From contig WSYE01000002.1 in the NCBI GenBank assembly GCA_009773665.1, positions 62,001 through 126,000 of the forward strand: 64,000 nucleotides of DNA. The letters run 5' to 3'. The stretch is from Desulfovibrionaceae bacterium (lineage in GTDB: Bacteria; Desulfobacterota; Desulfovibrionia; Desulfovibrionales; Desulfovibrionaceae). A model generated the notes under the pieces. The model did not search any database. It was not told the origin of the DNA and worked only from the letters and a program-made list of their open reading frames with translations. Below, piece after piece: positions 40,792-48,065 of the stretch (positions within the stretch are counted from its first letter, which is position 1; each line of letters opens with the position of its first letter). Both the position numbers and the translations under genes were made by a program.

Positions 40792-41022
40792 ATGCGCAAG
40801 CTCGTCAACGCCATCAACTGGGAATCGGCCGGCAGCATCTTCTACGCTGTGATCGCCGCCTCAGCCATCGCCTGGACATCCTACGTTCTCGGCGGTGCTC
40901 AGGCTCGGCAGGATGTGGTCCACGTGGAGAAGCGGCAGCGGAGCTCAGAAGAGGCTGCGGCAGCCGCACGCAGGATGCACCAGCTCACCTCCGAAATGCA
41001 CGTCTACCCGTTCGGGAGGTAG
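40792..41022 (+). CDS. Small membrane protein, head of right operon
   Basis: A 76-residue protein. One membrane helix at about 14-35 (SAGSIFYAVIAASAIAWTSY) and a charged C-terminus with RQRSSEEAAAAARRM. ATG 40792 follows AAGGGAGGG. First substantial gene after the right operator. Function unknown. Confidence 0.65.
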   Translation: MRKLVNAINWESAGSIFYAVIAASAIAWTSYVLGGAQARQDVVHVEKRQRSSEEAAAAARRMHQLTSEMHVYPFGR

Positions 41023-41024
41023 CC

Positions 41025-41309
41025 ATGGAAGCCATCGACGTTTGCTGCGCGAACTGCGCCCACTGGGACAGCAAAGACAGTCTGTCCGGGTTCTGTGAGG
41101 AGATCACCGAGGCGTTGCGCCTGACGCCTCTCAGGGTCCACGGCCTGCACATGTGCGAAACCAGCGCGAACGGCCACTGCCAGCGGTTCGACGCCAGCGC
41201 GGAGGCCATCAGGGAAGCTGACGCCGAAGAGGCTTACATGGCCGACCTGCGCAGCGATGCGGGCACCTACTACCCGGCCAGCCTGACCTGTGCCGGAAGG
41301 GGGCGGTAG
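41025..41309 (+). CDS. Cysteine-rich small phage protein
   Basis: A 94-residue protein. CCANCAHWD and GFCEEI ... MCETSANGHCQRFDASAE give CxxC-type pairs, typical of small phage zinc proteins of the CxxCxHW family. GGGAGGTAGCC precedes the start. Possibly a transcription or recombination cofactor. Confidence 0.65.
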   Translation: MEAIDVCCANCAHWDSKDSLSGFCEEITEALRLTPLRVHGLHMCETSANGHCQRFDASAEAIREADAEEAYMADLRSDAGTYYPASLTCAGRGR

Positions 41310-41312
41310 GGC

Positions 41313-41597
41313 ATGAAAGTGAAGCACACCAAGGGTCCGTGGGAGCGCGACGGCGCACCGAACGACAAATACCCGTGCATCTACACCTGTGACGCTACGA
41401 GCGACGACATCCTTATCGCCCAGGTGTTCGGGGGCCAAGAAGACCAGCCCACAGTTAACGAGGCCGGAGCCAACGCCGACCTCATCGCCGCAGCACCGGA
41501 CCTGTACGAGGCGCTTGTCAGAAGCAAGGGGCAGTGGATTCACTCGGTAAACGCGCCAATATGCCTTGCCGCCATCGCCAAGGCCGGGGGGAAGTAG
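41313..41597 (+). CDS. Conserved phage protein of unknown function
   Basis: A 94-residue protein: HTKGPWERDGAPNDKYPCIY, NEAGANADLIAAAPDLYEAL. The ADLIAAAP-LYEAL pattern is common in a widespread phage early-protein family of unknown role. Packed 3 bp after the previous gene. Confidence 0.7.
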   Translation: MKVKHTKGPWERDGAPNDKYPCIYTCDATSDDILIAQVFGGQEDQPTVNEAGANADLIAAAPDLYEALVRSKGQWIHSVNAPICLAAIAKAGGK

Positions 41598-41599
41598 CC

Positions 41600-41734
41600 A
41601 TGAACGCTGCTGAACAGGCCAAGGCCTCCTACGAACGGGAACGCTGGCTCCGCAACACAGCGCAGGCCGAGCGCGCGAACGCCCGGCCCGGCCAAGCCTC
41701 GATCCAAAACACGATCAAGATGGAGGAAAAATAG
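41600..41734 (+). CDS. Small phage protein (44 residues)
   Basis: MNAAEQAKASYERERWLRNT then AQAERANARPGQASIQNTIK and MEEK. Basic helix. It starts 2 bp after the previous stop and ends 1 bp before the next start, with GGGGAAGTAGCC upstream, so operon packing supports it. Confidence 0.5.
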   Translation: MNAAEQAKASYERERWLRNTAQAERANARPGQASIQNTIKMEEK

Positions 41735-41735
41735 A

Positions 41736-42713
41736 ATGAACGGCAACACAGCGCAAGCCCTGGCTGTCTCGCAAACAGCCCCCCCGGCCCCCATGAGCTA
41801 CGCCATGGCCGTGGAAGAACTCACCGGGCAGGTGAGCCTCATCCAGAACGTCATGAAGCGCGTCATGAAGGACAAGGAACACTACGGGACCATCCCTGGA
41901 TGTGGGAACAAACCCACGTTGCTCAAACCGGGAGCGGAAAAGCTCGCTATGACTTTCCGCTTTGCCCCCAAGTACGAAATTCAGGAACGGGAACTGCGTG
42001 ATGGACACCGGGAATACCGTGTCATCGCCTCTCTCCAATCCATCATCACGGGGGCGTTCGTCGGCGACGGTGTAGGCGTCGGGACCACCATGGAGAGCAA
42101 GTACCGCTTTCGCAAGGCAGAGCAGACATGCCCCCAGTGCGGTCAGGCGACCATCATCAAAGGGAAGCAGGAGTATGGCGGCGGGTGGCTTTGCTACAAG
42201 AACAAGGGCGGTTGCGGGGCCAAGTTCAAGGCTGGCGACCCGGAGATCGAGAACCAGGAAATGGGCCGGATAGAGCACGATAACCCGGCGGACTACTACA
42301 ATACCGTCCTCAAGATGGCCAAGAAGCGCGCTCTGGTGGACGCCGTCCTGACTGCCACTGCCGCCAGCGACATATTCACCCAGGACATCGAAGACATGGC
42401 CGGGAATGGGGAAGCCCAAAAGCAACCATCTCCCGCACAACAGCCCCAGCAGCAAGCCAAGCCGCAGTCCCAGCAGGGGACGCAGAACCAGGCCTCCGAG
42501 GCCCAGGTACGGATGATCAGGCAGACGGCCCAGAAAGCTGGATTCGACGAGTCCGGGATGCTCCAGGCGATCAAGATGTTTCTGAACGTCGATGACCTGA
42601 CCGAACTGGATGGCCTGTGGAGTTCCGAGGCGTCCAAGGTCATTGGGGCCTTGAAGGACGGTACCCTGGCCCCTGTCCCCGCCACCGAGCAGATGGATCA
42701 AGTCCCCTACTAG
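41736..42713 (+). CDS. Candidate single-strand annealing / recombination protein with zinc ribbon
   Basis: A 325-residue protein. N-terminal domain KDKEHYGTIPGCGNKPTLLK, EKLAMTFRFAPKYEI, then zinc ribbon CPQCGQATI ... WLCYKNKGGCGAKF at about 130-160, and AKKRALVDAVLTATAASDIF. Gln/Pro linker at 232-260 and a C-terminal helical domain. This profile recurs in phages next to exonucleases and is often proposed as a Rad52-like annealing function. I did not recognise a specific annealase signature, so the call is tentative. Confidence 0.6.
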   Translation: MNGNTAQALAVSQTAPPAPMSYAMAVEELTGQVSLIQNVMKRVMKDKEHYGTIPGCGNKPTLLKPGAEKLAMTFRFAPKYEIQERELRDGHREYRVIASLQSIITGAFVGDGVGVGTTMESKYRFRKAEQTCPQCGQATIIKGKQEYGGGWLCYKNKGGCGAKFKAGDPEIENQEMGRIEHDNPADYYNTVLKMAKKRALVDAVLTATAASDIFTQDIEDMAGNGEAQKQPSPAQQPQQQAKPQSQQGTQNQASEAQVRMIRQTAQKAGFDESGMLQAIKMFLNVDDLTELDGLWSSEASKVIGALKDGTLAPVPATEQMDQVPY

Positions 42714-42722
42714 GAGCCTGTC

Positions 42723-43367
42723 ATGAGCGTCACCGACATTTACATCGACATCGAAACGATACCCAGCCCTTGTCCGCCGTCTCCTGAGTGCATCCAGGCC
42801 CCGGCCAACTACAAAGACCCGGAGAAGATCGCGGCTTACAGGCAGAATGCCATCGAGGACGAATGGCGCAAGGAATCCCTGCTGTCCCACCGGGGGCGCG
42901 TCCTGTGTATCGGGTGGGCCGTGGACGATGGGGAAGCCTGCTCTGTCTGCGCGGAGCCTGAAGGACCGGCTATAGAGTCGTTCTGGGCCTCCCTTTGCTC
43001 CCAACTGCCCCGCGAATCCTCCCGGTCCATCCGGTGGGTGGGCTTCAACGTGACCTCCTTCGATCTCCAGTGGTTGCGCCACCGGTCCTTCAAGTACGGA
43101 CTGCGCGATCTCTCCTACCAGCTCCCGGCCGATCGCTACCCGAAGAACGTCTTCGACCTGCGCTCTTGGTGGCTCGGCCCGGACTACCAGGGCAAGGGCA
43201 AGCTGGAAGAGATCGCCGCGTTCTTCGGCCTTCCCGGAAAGACGGACGGCATCGACGGGTCCAAGGTGTTCGACTTCTGGCGCGCCGGGCAGCTGGACGA
43301 AATCGCCGCATACTGCCGCCGCGACGTGGAGCTTGTGCGCGAGCTGCACCAGCGGATCACCGGATAA
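42723..43367 (+). CDS. DEDD-type 3'-5' exonuclease (DnaQ/PolB-exo-like)
   Basis: A 214-residue exonuclease. Exo I D9-I-E11 in IYIDIETIP, Exo II GFNVTSFDLQWLRHR near 108-122, Exo III AAYCRRDVELVREL near 195-208. These are the metal-binding acidic residues of the DnaQ-like family (a PolB-exonuclease-related branch). It lies next to the candidate annealing protein, a pairing seen in phage recombination modules. Confidence 0.88.
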   Translation: MSVTDIYIDIETIPSPCPPSPECIQAPANYKDPEKIAAYRQNAIEDEWRKESLLSHRGRVLCIGWAVDDGEACSVCAEPEGPAIESFWASLCSQLPRESSRSIRWVGFNVTSFDLQWLRHRSFKYGLRDLSYQLPADRYPKNVFDLRSWWLGPDYQGKGKLEEIAAFFGLPGKTDGIDGSKVFDFWRAGQLDEIAAYCRRDVELVRELHQRITG

Positions 43368-43436
43368 ATTCCCTCCCTTGCATCAAGCCACGCCGGGCCA
43401 GGGTCAGCCCGGCATACTTCACCAACAGGAGCCAGC

Positions 43437-44462
43437 ATGAACGCCATCCCCGCCGAAGCCCAGACTGACGGGCAGGATCAGCAGCAACAGGAACAAGGAC
43501 ACCTCGCCGTCGTGGGCGGTCGGGGAAGGCCTTCCACCGAACAAGTGGAGGCTGCCAGGAAGGAGACGGAAACCAAACTTCGCGCCCTGGGCATGTTCGA
43601 CCAAGCCGTAGAGTACGCCGGTAAGAAGGGCTGGGGCTCTTCCGCGAAGTGGAACACGAAGAACTGCGGCAAGATCCTGGCGTGGGCCAGGGAACAAGCG
43701 GGCGTGACGCTCTGCGAGTGCGGCGAGCCTGCCCACCACTATCCCGAGGACGGCCCGGCGCTGTGCGACTCCTGCCACGAACGGCTTGAGGAGTGCAGCC
43801 TGCGCGAGTGCGAGGTCTGTGGCGAAGAGGGCGTGATTGTCGTGTCCGGCGCAATGCTCTGCCAGGGGTGCGCCGACAAGCACAGCGGCATGGAGATCGT
43901 TTCCATGTCCAGCACGCCCATCCTGGTTGATCCGCATGTCATGGACAACGCCCTGTCCTTCTGGGCCTACCCCTACGAGATCGCGTCCGCCATGGAGATT
44001 CAGGCGCTGCGCGATCAACTCTACTGGACCCAGCGTCGTGCCAGCAACCTCCGGGATCAGCTTGACCGGGCACAGGATCAACTCCAGCGCTTCAACGACA
44101 TTCGCCGCATGGCCGAGTCCGAGGGCTACGACGCCAGCCTGGACCAGCTCTACATCGTCATGAGCATCGACAACGGCAAGGCCGTTCGCGACGTCGCCCA
44201 CGGCGTGCAGGGCATCATCTTCGACGGCAAACGCCGGAACGTCGTGAACTACAAGGGTGAAGTCGGGGCCAAGCTCACCATCACCTTCAACAAGGACAAG
44301 CTCCCTCAGGACTGCGACGTGGCGATCATCACCTGCGAGGTCAGCCAGAAGGTTCCTGCCGCCGTGTGTGGCAGCCGCATCGGCTTGGACACCTCGGGCA
44401 AGGTGCTGGCCCCCCGTGAGTTCTTCCAGAACCTTCCCTTGGGACAGGCTGGGAACGAGTAA
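43437..44462 (+). CDS. Phage protein with zinc-finger segment, unknown function
   Basis: A 341-residue protein. Q-rich N-terminus, a helical segment (GMFDQAVEYAGKKGWGSSAK), zinc-like cluster at about 93-150 (CECGEPAHH, CDSCHERL, CEVCGEEG, CQGCADKH), a coiled coil at about 190-225 (LRDQLYWTQRRASNLRDQLD) and a globular C-terminus (YIVMSIDNGKAVRDVAHG). Possibly a DNA-metabolism or transcription regulator. No family recognised. Confidence 0.65.
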   Translation: MNAIPAEAQTDGQDQQQQEQGHLAVVGGRGRPSTEQVEAARKETETKLRALGMFDQAVEYAGKKGWGSSAKWNTKNCGKILAWAREQAGVTLCECGEPAHHYPEDGPALCDSCHERLEECSLRECEVCGEEGVIVVSGAMLCQGCADKHSGMEIVSMSSTPILVDPHVMDNALSFWAYPYEIASAMEIQALRDQLYWTQRRASNLRDQLDRAQDQLQRFNDIRRMAESEGYDASLDQLYIVMSIDNGKAVRDVAHGVQGIIFDGKRRNVVNYKGEVGAKLTITFNKDKLPQDCDVAIITCEVSQKVPAAVCGSRIGLDTSGKVLAPREFFQNLPLGQAGNE

Positions 44463-44539
44463 GCCCCTTCCCTCCCCTTGGCCTCGTGGTTCTCACGGGG
44501 TCGAGGACGAGCGACGGACTACAATGGGCAAAAGGAACC

Positions 44540-45055
44540 ATGATGAAGAAAATTCCTCTCAGTCGCGGATACCACGCCACCGTAGACGATGAAGACTACA
44601 TACTGCTGTCCACCCATAGATGGAGTGCAGAGTCTGACTTTAACAAGGATGGTTCGCTAAAAAACATATACGCCGTCAGGAAGATGAGAATTAATGGTAA
44701 ATTGAAAAGAATATGGATGCACAGAGAGATATGCAGGCCAGCATCTGGCCGCGTTGTTGACCACATTGACGGCAACGGCCTGAACAATTCAAGAAAAAAC
44801 TTAAGGGAATGCACAAGCTCTCAGAACCAACATAACCAACCAGCACAAAGCAGAAAGAAATCTTCTGCGTTCAAGGGCGTATACTGGCATATAAAAGATA
44901 AAAAGTGGATTGCCAGAATAAAAGTAGGCGGGATTCGACGGCATATTGGAAGTTATTCATCAGAGAATGATGCCGCGTTAGCTTACGATGCCGCCGCACG
45001 CGAACTGCACGGTGATTTTGCGAAAGCAAACATGCCCCTGCCCGTCTCGTTCTGA
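44540..45055 (+). CDS. HNH homing endonuclease with AP2 DNA-binding domain
   Basis: A 171-residue enzyme. HNH motif: REICRPASGRVVDHIDGNGL, NNSRKNLRECTSSQNQHN, with the catalytic histidine in VDHIDG. AP2-type domain at the C-terminus: FKGVYWHIKDKKWIARIKVG and AALAYDAAARELHGDFA. This architecture is typical of mobile phage endonucleases. AT-rich DNA compared with both sides, so likely an invader of the operon. Met codons at 44540 and 44543 both possible. Confidence 0.88.
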   Translation: MMKKIPLSRGYHATVDDEDYILLSTHRWSAESDFNKDGSLKNIYAVRKMRINGKLKRIWMHREICRPASGRVVDHIDGNGLNNSRKNLRECTSSQNQHNQPAQSRKKSSAFKGVYWHIKDKKWIARIKVGGIRRHIGSYSSENDAALAYDAAARELHGDFAKANMPLPVSF

Positions 45056-45093
45056 GGCGGGCGCGGATGAGCGAAGGACGAAAGGAGATGAAC

Positions 45094-45405
45094 ATGGACG
45101 CTGAGAACAAAGAGCCGCTGCGCGACATCAGCACATTTTTCGGCCTGACCTACTCCAGCTATTTGGTGCTCCCGCGCCTGCTGCTGGAAAACATCCCGGC
45201 ACAACTCCAGCACGAGTTCGTGGAACTTATGGACAGGATTGAAGCGGTGCATCCCATGCCGGGCTTCTCGTATCGGGTGACGCGCATCAACCCCGTGACG
45301 GGCAAGTTTATGCCCGACCCGTTCTCGGGTTACCGGCGCGGTGACATCCATGCGGCCCTGGCGTCCGTCGATAATGGGGGACAGGAGGCTACATGTCCGG
45401 CCTGA
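45094..45405 (+). CDS. Small phage protein
   Basis: A 103-residue protein (MDAENKEPLRDISTFFGLTY...). I chose ATG 45094 because AAAGGAG lies 6 nt upstream; 45088 and 45067 are alternatives. C-terminal GFSYRVTRINPVTGKFMPDP. It overlaps the methylase start by 13 bp. Confidence 0.65.
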   Translation: MDAENKEPLRDISTFFGLTYSSYLVLPRLLLENIPAQLQHEFVELMDRIEAVHPMPGFSYRVTRINPVTGKFMPDPFSGYRRGDIHAALASVDNGGQEATCPA

Positions 45406-47018
45406 TCATCGACCTCTTCGCGGGCGGCGGCGGCGCGTCCACCGGCATTGAAATGGCCTTGGGCCGTTCGCCGGACATCGCCATCAACCACAGCCCCGTG
45501 GCCGTGGCCATGCACGCGGCCAATCACCCGGGCACGCTGCATTTCTGCCAGGACGTCTGGAACGTCCAGCCCACCCACGCCACCAAGGGGCAGCCTGTCG
45601 ATTTGCTTTGGGGCTCACCGGACTGCACGCACTTCTCCAAGGCCAAGGGCGCGGCCCCGACTCGCGACGCCAAGATCCGCGACCTGGCCTGGGTGTTGGT
45701 GAAGTGGGCGCGCGAGGTGTCGCCCCGCGTGATCATCATGGAGAACGTGGAGGAGTTCCAGACCTGGGGGCCGCTGGACGCGCGCGGTAAGATCATCGAC
45801 ATCCATCGCGGCAGCACGTTCAAGGCCTTCATCCGCTCGCTCAAGCGCCTGGGCTACAAGGTGGAGTGGCGCGAGCTGCGCGCCAGCGACTACGGCGCGC
45901 CCACCATCCGCAAACGCCTGTTCCTGGTCGCCCGGCGCGACGGCCTGCCCATCGTCTGGCCGGAGCCGACGCACGGACCGGGCCGGGCTGAGCCGTACCG
46001 CACGGCGGCGGAAATCATCGACTGGAGCCTGCCGTGCCCGTCGATCTTCGACCGTAAGCGCCCCCTGGCCGAAAACACCCTGCGGCGCATTGCCGAGGGC
46101 ATCCGGCGCTTCGTGCTGGAGGCGGCGGAACCGTTCATCATCGGGATCGACAACGCCGGGGCGCGGTCTGCCGTGTGGCGCTCTGAAAAGCCCCTGTCCA
46201 CGGTCATCACCAAGGCCAAGCATGCCGTCGTGACGCCTTACTTCGTCCCGCGCTACGGCGAGAGACAGGGCCAGGCCCCGCGCTGCCGGTCGGTCGAGGA
46301 GCCCTTGCCCACCGTCGTCACCACCGACAACGGCGCGCAGTTGGTGGTTCCCTTCCTGGAGGCCCACTACGGAACGCGGGGCGGTCGGGATCTGCGCGTC
46401 CATGAGGCCGGGGAGCCGGTGCGCACCGTTTCCACGGAAAACCGATTCGGGCTGGTGTCCGCATTCCTCGCCAAGCACTACACCGGCGTGGTGGGCCAGC
46501 CCCTGGACGCCCCCGCCGGAACGGTGACCACCGTGGACCATCACGGGCTGGTGGCCGCGCATGTCACGCGCATGTTTGGTACCAGCATCGGCTCTCCCGC
46601 TGACGCGCCCCTCGGGACCACGACTGCCGGAGGCGGCGGCAAATCCGGCCTCGTGGCTGCGTTCCTGACGAAATACTACGGCACGGCCATCGGCCATTCC
46701 CTCGCCGACCCTGCGGCCACGGTCACCTCCAAGGACCGCATGGGCCTCGTCACCGTCACCATCGGCGGCGAACCCTACGTCATCGCGGACATCGGAATGC
46801 GCATGCTCCAGCCGCGCGAGCTGTTCCGCGCCCAGGGCTTCCCGGATAGCTACATCATCGACTTTCCGTTCAACGGCAAGCCGCTGCCCAAAAGTGCGCA
46901 GGTGCGGTGCTGCGGCAATTCCGTCTGCCCCGATCTGGCCGCTGCGCTGGTGCGGGCCAACTGCGCCGACCTGGCGGAAATCGAACCTCGGACATGGGGC
47001 CTGGAGGTGGGGAGGTGA
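45393..47018 (+). CDS. C5-cytosine DNA methyltransferase with repetitive target-recognition insert
   Basis: A 541-residue Dcm-type methylase. Motif I DLFAGGGGASTG (7-18), motif IV SPDCTHFSKAKG with nucleophile Cys78 (PDC instead of the usual PPC), motif VI ENVEEF (117-122) and motif VIII TIRKRLFLVARR. Near the C-terminus RELFRAQGFP and QVRCCGNSVCP form the last motifs. Residues about 264-460 hold six imperfect units of about 35 residues, each with PL.TV.T ... LV.AFL.K.YG, which is the variable region. No cognate restriction enzyme is adjacent, so it likely shields phage DNA from host restriction. Confidence 0.9.
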   Translation: MSGLIIDLFAGGGGASTGIEMALGRSPDIAINHSPVAVAMHAANHPGTLHFCQDVWNVQPTHATKGQPVDLLWGSPDCTHFSKAKGAAPTRDAKIRDLAWVLVKWAREVSPRVIIMENVEEFQTWGPLDARGKIIDIHRGSTFKAFIRSLKRLGYKVEWRELRASDYGAPTIRKRLFLVARRDGLPIVWPEPTHGPGRAEPYRTAAEIIDWSLPCPSIFDRKRPLAENTLRRIAEGIRRFVLEAAEPFIIGIDNAGARSAVWRSEKPLSTVITKAKHAVVTPYFVPRYGERQGQAPRCRSVEEPLPTVVTTDNGAQLVVPFLEAHYGTRGGRDLRVHEAGEPVRTVSTENRFGLVSAFLAKHYTGVVGQPLDAPAGTVTTVDHHGLVAAHVTRMFGTSIGSPADAPLGTTTAGGGGKSGLVAAFLTKYYGTAIGHSLADPAATVTSKDRMGLVTVTIGGEPYVIADIGMRMLQPRELFRAQGFPDSYIIDFPFNGKPLPKSAQVRCCGNSVCPDLAAALVRANCADLAEIEPRTWGLEVGR

Positions 47019-47842
47019 ACGCCCCCAAGCGCCCCGTCCTGCGCTACCACGGCGGTAAGTGGCGTCTGGCCCCGTGGGTCATCGAGCACTTTCCCCCGCA
47101 CTCCATGTACGTGGAGCCGTTCGGCGGGGCCGCGTCGGTTCTGCTCCAAAAGCCGCGCATCGGAGCCGAAGTCTACAACGATCTGGACGGTGGCGTGGTG
47201 AATGTGTTTCGCGTCATGCGGAATGCCGGGCAGGCCCGGCAGTTGGCGGCCCTGCTTACGTTGACCCCGTTCTCGCGCGAGGAGTTCCTGGGGGCCTATG
47301 ACGATGCGGACTGTCCGGTCGAGCAAGCCCGCCGCACCATAATCCGCGCATTCATGGGGCAATCCGCGAACGCGGCCACGCGCAGGGCAAAGAACGGCTT
47401 TCGTTCGAAACGGGCGGGCTGTTCCGGCTCCCCTGCTGTGGACTGGACTTCATACCCAGCGCAGATCCCCGCATTTATCGAGCGCCTGCGTGGGGTGGTG
47501 ATTGAGCACGTGGATGCCCTGGATCTTATCGCCCGGTACGACGGCGAGAGCACGCTTTTTTTCGTGGACCCGCCTTATGTCACGTCCACGCGAACCAACG
47601 GCTACACCTCCTACGCCCACGAAATGACCGACGCCGACCACGAGGCCCTGGCCGAACGCCTCCACGCCGTATCCGGCATGGTGGTGCTCTCCGGCTACGA
47701 CTCGCCGCTGTACCGCCGCCTGTACCCGAACTGGCCGGTGTTCCGCCGCAAGGTCATGGCCGACAGGGCCGCGTCCCGGACCGAATGTCTGTACCTGTCT
47801 CCTCGGACGTCCAAAGTCCAGCGAAGGTCCTTATGCGCTTAA
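47015..47842 (+). CDS. Dam-type N6-adenine DNA methyltransferase (D12 class)
   Basis: A 275-residue enzyme. GTG 47015 overlaps the Dcm stop as GTGA with GGTGGGGAG upstream. N-terminal RYHGGKWRLAPW (AdoMet site), FVEPFGG-like YVEPFGGAASVLL, and catalytic DPPY in LFFVDPPYVTS. Length and motif order match D12 class MTases. With the C5 enzyme it makes a two-base protection set. Confidence 0.92.
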   Translation: MNAPKRPVLRYHGGKWRLAPWVIEHFPPHSMYVEPFGGAASVLLQKPRIGAEVYNDLDGGVVNVFRVMRNAGQARQLAALLTLTPFSREEFLGAYDDADCPVEQARRTIIRAFMGQSANAATRRAKNGFRSKRAGCSGSPAVDWTSYPAQIPAFIERLRGVVIEHVDALDLIARYDGESTLFFVDPPYVTSTRTNGYTSYAHEMTDADHEALAERLHAVSGMVVLSGYDSPLYRRLYPNWPVFRRKVMADRAASRTECLYLSPRTSKVQRRSLCA

Positions 47843-47885
47843 TCTCCCCCGGTTCCCGCCCGGCATGGATGGAGGCCACATAGCC

Positions 47886-48065
47886 ATGAATCATTTCCCG
47901 CGTTCTCTCCCCCCGGCTATTGACGTGGCCCTGGAAGCTGGGAGAAAACTCCGACTCAAGTTGGAGGCCATGAAACAGGCGCTCAAGGACGGCGATGAAG
48001 CCAAAGCCTTGAGCATGGCCAGAGAAATATGCGGCCTCGAGCAACAGAACCAGCGTGCAGCGTGA
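47886..48065 (+). CDS. Small phage protein preceding integrase
   Basis: A 59-residue, helical protein (MNHFPRSLPPAIDVALEAGR...). GGAGGCCACATAGCC upstream. It overlaps the integrase start by 11 bp, so the two are coupled. Its size and position fit a recombination directionality factor, but there is no sequence proof. Confidence 0.6.
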   Translation: MNHFPRSLPPAIDVALEAGRKLRLKLEAMKQALKDGDEAKALSMAREICGLEQQNQRAA

